From Candidatus Iainarchaeum sp. (GTDB taxonomy: Archaea; Iainarchaeota; Iainarchaeia; Iainarchaeales; GCA-2688035): 47,499 nucleotides of DNA. The stretch is taken from positions 1-47,499 of the forward strand of contig JAFCCO010000012.1 in the NCBI GenBank assembly GCA_017610175.1, given 5' to 3'. This document shows positions 1-8,071 of this stretch, in pieces (position 1 is the stretch's first letter; every line of letters starts with the position of its first letter). Under the pieces are notes generated by a model. That model saw nothing but the letters and a program-made list of their open reading frames with translations. It ran no database searches and was not told the origin of the DNA. Both the position numbers and the translations under genes were made by a program.

Positions 1-69
1 CCAGTTGCACAGCCGGAAAACCTTGAATTCATCGAAGCAAAAATCGAAGAAGACAGCAACTCAGAGTAA
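1..69 (+). CDS. C-terminal end of an unidentified protein (cut by window edge)
   Basis: Frame 1 is open from the first base to a TAA at 67-69 and encodes 22 acidic residues ending DSNSE. The next gene's ribosome binding site follows at once, so the two are probably in one operon. Too little remains to name it. Confidence 0.6.
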   Translation, partial: PVAQPENLEFIEAKIEEDSNSE

Positions 70-90
70 TTGGAGGTAGAGGGGTTAAAA

Positions 91-1671
91 ATGAACAAAA
101 CACTTGCAGCACTCGTGACAATTCTACTGTTCGCCTCAACAGCCACTGCATACGATGCAGGCGACAAAAACACCTGGATTGACTGGTTGGATGAAGAAAA
201 CAAAGAGAGCCTGCTTTCAGACTACGAACTGGTTGCCGCATTCAATGGTTCAGAAATTGCAACCCCCGTTTTTGTGGCCAGCCCGGATAACAACCTGGAC
301 TACTACCTCGTCCCGTTTGAAAAGCAGGAAACCGCTGTCGGAGTAATGGTGATTGACGCCCAAAACGGGCACTTCAGAGGGATAAAACTTTACACAGGTT
401 CAGAACAATACCTAGTTTACAGGAACAAAGCAAGCGCTCTCGCAAAGATAAAAGAAGGAATTAACCCGGCGCCCTTGGAAACAATTGCGCTTGAATTTGG
501 ATTTGAAAGCGAAAGCGCGGGCCTTGTGTGGAAAAACGGAGAATACACAAAAAGTCCGTTCGACCCATACTGGGGAGTGCAAATTGAGGACGGAGAATGG
601 GTAATCAAAGCAAACGGGACAGTAATTGAACTCAACGCAATTACCTCCGACGAGGCAGACACAAACATTTCAGTCACAGAAGGAGTTGCCCCAAACTCGG
701 AGGGCTTCTACACCGCGGGAAAATACTATGAAATCTCAAACACTGAACTGGTTAACGGGACATTTAATGTTGAACTTACGTTCAGCTACGATGATAAAGA
801 TGACGACGGAACAGTTGACGGAACAGAAATTGATGAAGCAAACCTTAATGTTTACTACTGGAATGGGGAAGCATGGGATTTAATTGAGGGAGCGGAAAGG
901 AATGCAGAAGAAAACACAATTACTGTTACAGTAAACCACTTCACAGTATTTGCACTAATGCAACCCGAACCAGCACCTGAACCGGAACCACAGCCGGCAC
1001 CGCAACCGGCTCCAACCCTACCGGCAGACACATCAAGGGGAAATCCGGGAACAGGCAGGGGAAGCAGTGGAGGCGCAGTGCAGAAGATTTCCATCACAGG
1101 AAACTGTGCAGGCGAAGAGATTACAGTAAGTGCGGTTAACGCATACGACAGTCCACTTAAAGGGGTCTCAGTGCAGGCAATCAAAGACAGAGAAACAGCC
1201 CAGGAAGAGAAAACAGGGGAAGACGGAATTGTTTCGCTTGAACTGCAAGAAGCAGGGGAATACATTATTGCTGCAAGAAAAGGAGGCTTCAAGTCGGTTA
1301 CAAAAAGAATTGATGTTGTGGACTGCCCGGAACCCGAACCGGAAAACCTCTGCGAAAACGTTGAGTGCGACGACAAGAATCCGTGCACTACCGACTTATG
1401 CACTGCCGAAACAGGCGCATGCGTAAATGACGGTGTTGCAGACGGAGCAAACTGCGGCAACGAAAAAGAATGCACAGCAGGGCAATGCGGAGCAGTTGAA
1501 GCAGTTGAAATAGCCAGCGCACAGCCGGCAGAAGAGCAAAAGGCTGGAACAAGCACACCGACAGGAATGTTTACAGCCGGAGCAGACAGCAGCGTTGCAT
1601 TAATTGGGGCAGTGCTTGCGATTGCAATAATCGGAGCCGGAATGTTTTTGCGAAAAAATAAAAGGCAATAA
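91..1671 (+). CDS. Secreted surface protein with Pro-rich linker, Cys-rich module and C-terminal membrane anchor
   Basis: I do not recognise the family. I chose the ATG at 91 because GGAGGT lies just upstream (72-77) and it begins a clean signal peptide (MNKTLAALVT, hydrophobic core, cleavage near ATA-Y). After an N-terminal globular region of roughly 280 residues comes a linker of PEPEP/PQPAP repeats, then a Gly/Ser-rich stretch, a domain that looks like a carboxypeptidase-regulatory or Ig-like beta-sandwich, and a Cys-rich module (CENVECDDKNPC and following) resembling the disulfide repeats of extracellular proteins. The C-terminus has one hydrophobic segment (ALIGAVLAIAIIGAG) followed by basic RKNKR, a typical membrane stop. 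It is probably anchored outside the cell membrane. The partial gene upstream is likely cotranscribed. Confidence 0.75.
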   Translation: MNKTLAALVTILLFASTATAYDAGDKNTWIDWLDEENKESLLSDYELVAAFNGSEIATPVFVASPDNNLDYYLVPFEKQETAVGVMVIDAQNGHFRGIKLYTGSEQYLVYRNKASALAKIKEGINPAPLETIALEFGFESESAGLVWKNGEYTKSPFDPYWGVQIEDGEWVIKANGTVIELNAITSDEADTNISVTEGVAPNSEGFYTAGKYYEISNTELVNGTFNVELTFSYDDKDDDGTVDGTEIDEANLNVYYWNGEAWDLIEGAERNAEENTITVTVNHFTVFALMQPEPAPEPEPQPAPQPAPTLPADTSRGNPGTGRGSSGGAVQKISITGNCAGEEITVSAVNAYDSPLKGVSVQAIKDRETAQEEKTGEDGIVSLELQEAGEYIIAARKGGFKSVTKRIDVVDCPEPEPENLCENVECDDKNPCTTDLCTAETGACVNDGVADGANCGNEKECTAGQCGAVEAVEIASAQPAEEQKAGTSTPTGMFTAGADSSVALIGAVLAIAIIGAGMFLRKNKRQ

Positions 1672-1753
1672 TGAATTAGATAAACTGACAAGACCAAGTT
1701 TCTTTGATTGGCAAAAAAAACAAGGTTTAAAGCCACAAGAAAATTAACTTTTT

Positions 1754-2260
1754 TTAACTAGTGTATATTCGAGATTGAACTTTCACCAAATTTTGAGCTG
1801 AAAACCGCGGTTGCTTGCCGTCCATTTTTTGCAGCATTCTGTGAACCTCACCCAAAACAATGTCCCTTTGCTTGGCTTCCTTAACAAGTTTGGCAATTGT
1901 TTCCCCAACAGGCTCTTCCCCGTTCTCCAGAAATGAATCGATTTGCCTGCAGGACTCTTCAACAATTTCAACACCCCGATTTTCGTAGTCTTGCTTCACC
2001 CGCTCAAGGAACGAAGTCATCTGCTCAACATACCGCAGGGAAATACGATACTTAAAACTCTCTTTGGTCAGCACGCCACCCAAAACCATTTTCTTCAAAA
2101 GCTTGTGAACCGCCTGATAAGAAACCCCTTTCCCATGATACCTATTCAGCCTCAACAAAACCTGCTTCCCAGTCAAAGGAAACTCCCTACTCAAAATATC
2201 CAGTAGCATTTCCCGAACTGACAACGAGGGCGTAGTTCCCAAAGTTCTCAACTCTTGCAA
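1754..2260 (-). CDS. Winged-helix transcriptional regulator-like protein
   Basis: The 168-residue protein starts at a TTG. An in-frame TGA lies four codons upstream, and GAGGGG sits at a proper distance, so TTG is the only sensible start. Residues ~15-70 have the helix pattern of a winged helix (LTGKQVLLRLN, then YQAVHKLLKKMVLGGVLTKE, then a short strand with KYRISLRY). The rest is helical, with a predicted coiled segment around LERVKQDYENRG. DNA binding is inferred from this pattern only. The start overlaps the end of the 64-residue gene upstream by 13 bases, which suggests translational coupling. Its target may be the shared upstream promoter region. Confidence 0.6.
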   Translation of the reverse strand: MQELRTLGTTPSLSVREMLLDILSREFPLTGKQVLLRLNRYHGKGVSYQAVHKLLKKMVLGGVLTKESFKYRISLRYVEQMTSFLERVKQDYENRGVEIVEESCRQIDSFLENGEEPVGETIAKLVKEAKQRDIVLGEVHRMLQKMDGKQPRFSAQNLVKVQSRIYTS

Positions 2261-2442
2261 AAGGTCCCCTCAATAACCTGCTTTGCAGTCTTCACTTCAC
2301 CCAAAAACAAAACATAGAAAACCTTAGCTGAGTTTAGGCCAAAATTCCCTGTCAGGTCGTGAAAAATACTTTTTAGTTCCAATGCTTGCTTTCCCATTTC
2401 CAGATCACTTTGATTTGAGTGCAAGTGGATTTCCAGACTCAA
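2248..2442 (-). CDS. Small protein coupled to the downstream winged-helix gene
   Basis: A 64-residue frame from a TTG at 2442 to a TGA at 2248-2250, overlapping the next gene's TTG. No family is recognised. Residues ~36-60 (LNSAKVFYVLFLGEVKTAKQ) look like the first two helices of a TrmB/MarR-type HTH that stops before a recognition helix, so it could be a partner subunit or the leftover of a longer regulator broken by a frameshift. The frame stays open without a conventional start for about 20 codons upstream, so the true start is uncertain. Confidence 0.4.
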   Translation of the reverse strand: MSLEIHLHSNQSDLEMGKQALELKSIFHDLTGNFGLNSAKVFYVLFLGEVKTAKQVIEGTFCKS

Positions 2443-2504
2443 AAGCCAAGCAGAAAAGCACCTGCGGTATATAGACTCCGTTGTCTGGCTTTTTATGCGT
2501 AGTT

Positions 2505-2529
2505 AATAAGTTTTTATAATTAACTTATC
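2505..2529. promoter_or_regulatory. Inverted repeat over a divergent promoter
   Basis: AATAAGTT (2505-2512) and AACTTATC (2522-2529) form an inverted repeat with one mismatch. They enclose the TATA-like TTTTTATAAT, which lies about 27 bases before the GTG at 2542. The same AT-rich box read on the other strand could serve the minus-strand pair. It is a plausible operator, but the region is AT-rich and chance repeats are possible. Confidence 0.4.
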
Positions 2530-2541
2530 AATTAATAATAA

Positions 2542-3822
2542 GTGAAAGTTATGCTTGAGATGGATGATTCTTTTGAAATCCCCCCTGAGTACCGGGCAAT
2601 CTTTAATGAAGCAGTCAAACCAAAACTCGAATCAGGAGGCAGTGTAAACATTTTCTTTTCCTCAAATTTCTTTAATTTTAATTATTATTACCTTAGCCAG
2701 TTCCTGTTTCTTTCTAAACTTGCAAGATCAGACAATGTCCGCTTTTACATTACGCTGGCAGACACTGTTTTGTTTGCTAAAAAACATGTTCATTTTTCTT
2801 CACCAATGGCGTCCCGGAAAGAAGTAGTAATTCAGGAGAATCTAGACAAAATGAAGGACATTTTGATCTCTTTTGGGATAAAAGAAAAGAACCTTTTTGT
2901 TGTGAGAGCATCAGAGGCATGGCTAAAATTCCTTAAGCTGGATGAACAAAAAATCATGGAATTTTATAAAGCACTCAGCCTTTTTCCAAACAATGCATTA
3001 AACATTCCGGACTGGTGGATCAAAAGATATTATGTTCCCAAAAAGACACATTTTTCTCTTGCTTATGTGATACAAAAGTATATTGATCTATTTACCTGTA
3101 AATATTTTAGCCAGATTTACCCTGCAGAGATTGAAGGGAAAATTGATATTTTTATAAGCGGCAACGCAGGAAGCCGGCTTCTTTTAGTAGCAAAGAACAC
3201 TATGGATGATGAAAAAATAACCTCTAAGGATCTTCCCGTTCTTGTAATGAGAGGCATCCCCTGCTTTGGCCATACTGCTTTGGTGAACGAAAAGTTCTGC
3301 ATGCCTTCAATCGAAATGAATCTGCAGGAAATTTACTCGGTGATAAAAAAGTACAAAGTTTCAACAAAACACATTAACTTACTGTTCGACGTACTTCTAA
3401 ACAAAGTCCTTGATGAGTTTGTAGAATTCGATGATTGGCACCGTGCAAAAAAAACAAATGTACCTCCAAAACTTTCAAAACAGCAACTCAAAGACCAACG
3501 CATGCTTCTGGCATACAACTTAAAACTTTACTTGGAAAATATCAAAAAAGGGATTCATAAAAGAGAGCAGGTTCAGTATTATTCGATTAGCAAAACAGAT
3601 GAAATAATAGAAGTCAACAAAATTCTTAGAAGCCGTCTTGCATTGGACATTCTTCGCCTTGCAAACGGCACAAATTCCCTGACAGAAATTTCAAAGAATC
3701 TTGACAAACACATTTCTAATGTCAGCGCGGTTGTTTCAAAACTAAAGGAAAGGGGATTTGTTTCAAGTAACAAAGAAGGTAAACTGGTTAGAACAATTAA
3801 ATCTCTTAAAATAAGTTTTTAG
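2542..3822 (+). CDS. Degenerate TyrRS-like (HUP fold) domain fused to a winged helix
   Basis: This 426-residue protein starts with GTG 2542 (or ATG 2551), almost on the predicted transcription start, so it is probably leaderless. Residues ~35-290 follow the layout of an archaeal tyrosyl-tRNA synthetase core: a strand then a helix where HIGH would be (40-60, NIFFSS through LSQFLFLSKL), RFYITLADTVLFAK (68-80) like the conserved LADxHA strand, ENLDKMKDILISFGI (99-113) like the following helix, ISGNAGSRLLLVAKN (205-219) like the GGxDQR region, and NEKFCMPS (249-256) where KMSKS would be. Neither ATP-binding signature is intact. Residues ~360-420 form a winged helix (LTEISKNLDKHISNVSAVVSKLKERGFV). 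Inference: a former synthetase fold reused as a ligand sensor for a DNA-binding domain. The synthetase match is by eye and could be wrong; the HTH is more certain. Confidence 0.45.
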   Translation: MKVMLEMDDSFEIPPEYRAIFNEAVKPKLESGGSVNIFFSSNFFNFNYYYLSQFLFLSKLARSDNVRFYITLADTVLFAKKHVHFSSPMASRKEVVIQENLDKMKDILISFGIKEKNLFVVRASEAWLKFLKLDEQKIMEFYKALSLFPNNALNIPDWWIKRYYVPKKTHFSLAYVIQKYIDLFTCKYFSQIYPAEIEGKIDIFISGNAGSRLLLVAKNTMDDEKITSKDLPVLVMRGIPCFGHTALVNEKFCMPSIEMNLQEIYSVIKKYKVSTKHINLLFDVLLNKVLDEFVEFDDWHRAKKTNVPPKLSKQQLKDQRMLLAYNLKLYLENIKKGIHKREQVQYYSISKTDEIIEVNKILRSRLALDILRLANGTNSLTEISKNLDKHISNVSAVVSKLKERGFVSSNKEGKLVRTIKSLKISF

Positions 3823-4499
3823 ATCTTCTTTCCCTTTGAAACTTTTCTAATCTCGTTGAGCAGCTCAGTAACAATGTCTTTTTCTGCCACTCTTTTTACA
3901 ATTTTGCCTTTTCTGAAAATAACTCCACACTTTTTTCCGCCAGCAACCCCAACATCCGCATTCTTTGCCTCACCTGGGCCATTCACCACACAGCCCATAA
4001 TCGCAATAGTTATAGGGCCCTCCAGCTTAACAGTTGCTTTCTCAACTTGCGAAACAAGCTTTGAAAGATTTACTTCGGTTCTTCCACAAGTCGGGCAAGA
4101 AATGATGTTTCTCCCCCTGTGTCTAATATCAAGACTTTTAAGAATTTCCCACCCAGCCACTACTTCTTCAACAGGATTGCCAGTTAAGGAAACACGTATT
4201 GTGTTACCAATTCCCTCTTCCAACAAGCATCCAATCCCAATAGATGATTTTATTACCCCTGTTTTTAATGGCCCAGCCTGAGTGACCCCTAAGTGAATTG
4301 GATAATTTGTCTTTTCAGATAACAATCGATTTGCATCAATCATTTGTTGTGCATTCGAGCTCTTTAATGAGATAACAAGGTCAGTAAAATCGTTTTTTTC
4401 ACAAAACCGAATATGTTTTAGCGCAGATTCAACCATTGCCCGGGAAGTAAGCCCACCAAATCGTTTCAACAAACCTTCTTCAACAGACCCGCTGTTCAC
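3819..4499 (-). pseudogene. ispG: IspG (GcpE) missing its N-terminal half
   Basis: IspG makes 4-hydroxy-3-methylbut-2-enyl diphosphate in the non-mevalonate isoprenoid pathway. The C-terminal 4Fe-4S domain is intact: CPTCGRTE gives Cys135 and Cys138, GCVVNGPGEAKNADVG gives Cys170 and Glu177, matching the family's cluster ligands. The first in-frame start is a GTG inside PIRIGVNSGS, a motif normally found about 130-150 residues into the protein. Reading upstream, similarity continues for only about eight more residues (AKDYSLPIRIG) and then reaches the end of the Fic gene. So the first half of the TIM barrel is absent. This could be a pseudogene, a recombination scar or an assembly error. Most archaea use the mevalonate route, so an IspG is itself unusual here. 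Confidence 0.7.
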
Positions 4500-4543
4500 G
4501 CCTATTCTGATAGGCAGTGAATAATCTTTTGCGAAATAAAATT

Positions 4544-5488
4544 TTATGCTTTTTGCTTAAGAAATATTTTTGTCTGCCTTAAGAATTCTTTTAGTGCAAA
4601 TCCAACGATTTTTTTTGGCTGATTTTTTTCAACCGAAGTTATCAACGCATGAAAATACGGCTCTTTATTCAGTGAGATGTTAAGCAACGGAAACCCCTCA
4701 TCCAAAAATGTTTTGTTGAATATGAGCCTGCAAATTCTTTTGTTTCCGTCAAGAAACGGATGAATTTTGTATAATTTGTAGTGCGCCATTGCCGCCTTTT
4801 CAACAGGGTTCAGTTTTGTTGAATTATACCATTCAATGAACTCATCAAGCAATTCGTTTAATTCATTATGATGCGGTGGCCTGTAACTTATTTCCACTCC
4901 GAACGGGTTTTTTGGATCCTGCTTGTGTACATAAACCTGCCTGCCTCTTACCCGGCCAGGTGTTTTCCCCTCAAAGTTAACCATTATTTTTTTGTGCAAT
5001 TCCAGCAAATACTTTTTGTCAAGTTTGTGTTCTTCTTTTATTAACTCAACCGCTTTAAGCATATTTTTGCTTATTTGCTCCCGCATACTTAACTGCTTGC
5101 CTTTTTCAAAAGCGTTAACAACATCCTCCAAACTTACATCAACATCTTCAGTGGTAAGGGTTGTTAATGTAAATAATATTGTACTGTCAACTTCATACTT
5201 TCTTTTTTGCACTTTGGAAAAGGAAGCAAACTTTTTGTTGAAAGCTTCTTTAAAGAGCAATGATTTTATGAGGTCATCATAGGAAATAAATTCGTTTTCA
5301 TAATCTTTTCCTGAAAGTTTTGAAATTATTTCACCCCTAAAAGACCCCTCAATCCTTGCCAATTCACCTTTTGATGGCTTTTCCACCCCGACATATTTAC
5401 TAAAAGCCCTTAGTTTTGATAAAACCCGATAGCTAAGCTCAAGATAATAATACTTTTTTCCATGAATTTTTTTAGTGCGCAGTCGCAT
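4544..5488 (-). CDS. Fic family protein
   Basis: Fic proteins transfer AMP or other phosphate-containing groups to target proteins. The 314-residue protein has an N-terminal beta-rich region common in archaeal Fic proteins (KKYYYLELSYRV), a helical part with TTLTTED at ~109-115 in the place of the [S/T]xxxE[G/N] inhibitory helix, and the catalytic loop HPFLDGNKRICR at 243-254. The usual motif is HPFxxGNGRxxR: the catalytic His, Asp/Glu and Arg are kept, the second Gly is Lys. A TATA box (TATTTAAAA on the minus strand) lies ~27 bases before the ATG, so the transcript is nearly leaderless. It lies immediately upstream of the broken ispG on the same strand. It could be an orphan regulator or a toxin; no small antitoxin gene is seen next to it. 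Confidence 0.88.
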   Translation of the reverse strand: MRLRTKKIHGKKYYYLELSYRVLSKLRAFSKYVGVEKPSKGELARIEGSFRGEIISKLSGKDYENEFISYDDLIKSLLFKEAFNKKFASFSKVQKRKYEVDSTILFTLTTLTTEDVDVSLEDVVNAFEKGKQLSMREQISKNMLKAVELIKEEHKLDKKYLLELHKKIMVNFEGKTPGRVRGRQVYVHKQDPKNPFGVEISYRPPHHNELNELLDEFIEWYNSTKLNPVEKAAMAHYKLYKIHPFLDGNKRICRLIFNKTFLDEGFPLLNISLNKEPYFHALITSVEKNQPKKIVGFALKEFLRQTKIFLKQKA

Positions 5489-5496
5489 ACAAATAA

Positions 5497-5592
5497 TTAG
5501 GCCAACAAACCTATTTTAAATAGTTAGCCTAAAAACAAGTGGTTTTAACATTTTAAGCCAACAAAAAACTCAAAAAAAGTTAGCCTACAGCC
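5497..5592. promoter_or_regulatory. Duplicated palindromic operator at the fic promoter
   Basis: Four copies of a GGCYAAC-like half site occur in alternating orientation: GGCCAAC (5500), GTTAGCC (5523), AGCCAAC (5556), GTTAGCC (5579). Within each pair the half sites are 23 bases apart, and the whole unit recurs 56 bases later. The fic TATA box lies in the centre of the first palindrome, so a bound dimer would block fic transcription. The arrangement suggests autoregulation or an unseen repressor. Confidence 0.65.
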
Positions 5593-5662
5593 CCCCACAG
5601 TTTTATGCCCAAAACACACAGACTTATACATAACACTGTTCCGAATTCCGCAGCATAAAGTT

Positions 5663-5676
5663 GTATTTTTAAATAC
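5663..5676 (+). promoter_or_regulatory. asd core promoter (TATA box)
   Basis: GTATTTTTAAATAC is a palindromic TATA element whose centre is 25-35 bases before the asd start (GTG 5695 or ATG 5704), giving a leaderless or very short-leader mRNA. Confidence 0.5.
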
Positions 5677-5703
5677 TTTTCAGCGAAAAATCTTGTGATT
5701 GCA

Positions 5704-6744
5704 ATGAGAAAGACTAGTGTTGGGATTTTGGGCGCAACAGGAACTGTTGGGCAAAGATTCATTCAGCTAATGGAGGGGCATCCTTGGTTTAAGGTAACAG
5801 CCCTTGGCGCAAGCGAGAGAAGCGCGGGAAAGTCATACAAAGAGGCCGTTGCAGGGAGATGGAAGCTTAGCGCCGACATTCCGGAGTATGCAAGGGATAT
5901 GCAGGTTGAGGAATGCAAGTCCGGAATGGACTGCGACCTTGTTTTTGGTGCTTTGGACAGCAGTGTTGCAGGGCCGATTGAAACCGAGTTTGCAGAGGAA
6001 GGCTACTTTGTTGTGAGCAACAGCAAAAACCACCGGTTTGACAAAAACGTTCCGCTGATGAGCGCGGAAGTTAATCCAGAGCACCTTGCTTTGCTTGAAA
6101 GGCAAAAGACCAGGGGAAAAATTATTACAAACAGCAACTGCACAATTATGGGAATCACAATTACGTTCAAGGCGTTGATGGACGCATTCGGGTTGGAGCA
6201 GGCGGCAGTTTTTAGCATGCAGGCAATAAGCGGAGCGGGCTATCCAGGAATTCCAAGCCTGGACATCCTTGGAAACGTTGTTCCATTTATTTCCGGAGAG
6301 GAGGAAAAAACCGAGACAGAGCCATTGAAGATTCTTGGAAAGCTAACCGAGAACGGAATTGAGAACGCAGACATTAAGATTACCGCGCACTGCAACCGTG
6401 TTCCGGTTACAGACGGGCACACAGTGTGCGTTTCTGTTAAACTAAGGGATGAAGCAACCGTTGAGGAAATTACCAGAACAATGTCCCGCTTTAAGGGGGA
6501 ACCTCAGAAGCTCAACCTTCCAAGCGCACCAAAGAAGGCAATTGTTGTAAGGAAAGAGCCTGACAGGCCGCAGGCAAGACTTGACCTGATGACAGGCAGG
6601 GGAATGACAACAACAGTTGGGCGAATAAGGGAAGACAACTTGCTTGATTTCAAGTACGCAACCCTAAGCCACAATACAATGCGCGGGGCGGCCGGGGCTG
6701 CTTTGCTCAACGCAGAACTGATTAAGGCAAAAGGGCTTATTTAA
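5704..6744 (+). CDS. asd: Aspartate-semialdehyde dehydrogenase
   Basis: It reduces L-aspartyl-4-phosphate to aspartate semialdehyde with NADPH, the branch point to threonine, methionine and lysine. The N-terminal Rossmann motif is GILGATGTVGQ (7-17). The active-site Cys146 sits in SNCT, and the acid/base pair is Arg232/His239 in NRVPVTDGH. The length (~346) is normal for the archaeal/fungal type, and the sequence is of that type rather than the E. coli type. I prefer the ATG at 5704; GTG 5695 is an alternative. It ends tail to tail with the MFS-like gene with overlapping stop codons. Malonyl-CoA reductases are related, but nothing here favours that role. metX (34818-35960) uses the downstream product homoserine. 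Confidence 0.92.
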   Translation: MRKTSVGILGATGTVGQRFIQLMEGHPWFKVTALGASERSAGKSYKEAVAGRWKLSADIPEYARDMQVEECKSGMDCDLVFGALDSSVAGPIETEFAEEGYFVVSNSKNHRFDKNVPLMSAEVNPEHLALLERQKTRGKIITNSNCTIMGITITFKALMDAFGLEQAAVFSMQAISGAGYPGIPSLDILGNVVPFISGEEEKTETEPLKILGKLTENGIENADIKITAHCNRVPVTDGHTVCVSVKLRDEATVEEITRTMSRFKGEPQKLNLPSAPKKAIVVRKEPDRPQARLDLMTGRGMTTTVGRIREDNLLDFKYATLSHNTMRGAAGAALLNAELIKAKGLI

Positions 6745-7313
6745 GCAATTGGCTTTGCAGTCTGGGCTGCGAATTTTTTCAGGTAAAGGGATACCGCTAC
6801 AGCCCCAAGGGACAGAACAAACATTGCGGCAAACAAGGTGCGAAAGCCGTAAACCGATGCAATGAAACCGCCTGCAAGCGCGGCTATTCCCGTAAAAATA
6901 AATGCTGTGCTTTCCCAAAGGCCCCACTCCATTACAAACTTTCCCCTGTCAAGAAGCCTGCTGTAAAGCCCGTCAAAGGCAGGGTTTGTTATCGCCGTGC
7001 TTATTCCAAAAACAATCTGCACAATAAAAAGATGAACCGGCGTTTCAACAAATAGCAGGCCAAGGAATCCAAGACTTGCAAGCGCGTAACCCATCACAAC
7101 CAAATTTTCCTGGTGCTTTACGCTGTTCTCCCATTTTGAGATAAAGAAAATGAGTATTCCGGCGGCGATGCTGAATGCAGCGTAGGCTTCCCCCGCGACA
7201 AGCAAATCCCCCCCAATTTCCTCAACAAAAACGGCGTAGAGTGGGACAAACATTCCGGCTGCAAGGCTTGAAAAAGCAGATACCACCAGGAGAACTTTTA
7301 GTGCCTTGTTCAT
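6741..7313 (-). CDS. Six-helix, half-length MFS transporter-like protein
   Basis: The 190 residues form about six membrane helices and match the N-terminal half of major facilitator proteins: a long first helix followed by FVPLYAVFVEEIGG, a short basic loop (KWENSVKHQEN) at the place of the loop between helices 2 and 3, and a gap after helix 6 with a basic tail. Ordinary MFS proteins have 12 helices and about 400 residues. The gene has a clean start and stop and ends against asd, so the second half is not next to it. It either works as a dimer of halves or is a truncated remnant. It follows the ZIP-like gene by 10 bases, so the two form an operon. The substrate is unknown. Confidence 0.65.
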   Translation of the reverse strand: MNKALKVLLVVSAFSSLAAGMFVPLYAVFVEEIGGDLLVAGEAYAAFSIAAGILIFFISKWENSVKHQENLVVMGYALASLGFLGLLFVETPVHLFIVQIVFGISTAITNPAFDGLYSRLLDRGKFVMEWGLWESTAFIFTGIAALAGGFIASVYGFRTLFAAMFVLSLGAVAVSLYLKKFAAQTAKPIA

Positions 7314-7323
7314 TTAGAATCAC

Positions 7324-8019
7324 TTATAAAAATGTCCCAGCCGCAGCAAGCAATATAACACTTAGCAAAAAGCCCGCCATAAAGAACAACGGGTCCCCCT
7401 TTCGGCCCTTTGGAATCGTGTCCCTAATTACAACATACAGCAGCGCGCCCACCACAAACGAAAACAGCAGGTAATAGGTGCCTTCAGCGGGCGAAATGAG
7501 GAATGCAAACGCAACCCCAAGCAGTGGCGAAAAAGTGAGCAGCACACTCTGAATGCTTTTTCTCGAGTAAACCTCGTCAAGATGCGTTAGCGAAAGAGAG
7601 CTTGAGAGGGTGTGCAAAAGAAGCGGAATGAAGATTAATATCCTGAATGATTCAGAGGGAACGGAGAGGGTTAGAAAGAGCGCAACACCGACCGTAAAGT
7701 GGTCAATGAAAAACCCAAGGGCGTGAACAGCCTGAAGCTCGCTTAAGAGCTCCCGCTTGTTTGTAATATGCTGATAAATGTATTTTTCACCAATGTGGAA
7801 GATTACGAATCCGAGGAGAAGCGCAAGGAATGCAATTCTTCCCGCAAACTCAATTCCCGCAAAGAATTCGGGAAGGAGATCAAGGAAAATGAATGTAATG
7901 AACAGCCCTGCTGAAAAGGACAGCAATTCCGAGTGAAACCGCTCAATCTTGGGGCTGTATTCCTCACTGAAAAAATGCACCATAGAGAGTATAAATGCAA
8001 GCACAAAAGGCACTATCAT
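7324..8019 (-). CDS. ZIP-like metal transporter (divergent)
   Basis: The 231-residue protein has about seven or eight membrane segments. HALGFFIDHFTVGVALFL resembles ZIP helix IV (HNxxDGxxxG), and HTLSSSLSLTHLDEV resembles the next metal-binding helix. Early ZIP features are also seen (SFSAGLFITFIFLDLLPE). ZIP proteins carry Zn2+, Fe2+ or Mn2+ into the cytoplasm. Some usual metal ligands are changed, so the transported ion cannot be stated. Upstream partner of the half-MFS gene. The start region lies close to the divergent PHP gene, and the two promoters overlap. Confidence 0.6.
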   Translation of the reverse strand: MIVPFVLAFILSMVHFFSEEYSPKIERFHSELLSFSAGLFITFIFLDLLPEFFAGIEFAGRIAFLALLLGFVIFHIGEKYIYQHITNKRELLSELQAVHALGFFIDHFTVGVALFLTLSVPSESFRILIFIPLLLHTLSSSLSLTHLDEVYSRKSIQSVLLTFSPLLGVAFAFLISPAEGTYYLLFSFVVGALLYVVIRDTIPKGRKGDPLFFMAGFLLSVILLAAAGTFL

Positions 8020-8071
8020 GGTTTTAAAGAGGGTGTTTCTGCTTAAAAACTTTTACTGGCTTTGTTTTTGT

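Noticed and set aside
855-1736. Long minus-strand frame opposite the surface protein gene
   Set aside because: It is a shadow of the Pro-rich and Cys-rich coding sequence, with no promoter or ribosome binding site.
4544-5762. Fic toxin-antitoxin pair
   Set aside because: No small antitoxin frame with a ribosome binding site was found on either side; the upstream short frame at 5580-5762 overlaps the asd start and promoter.
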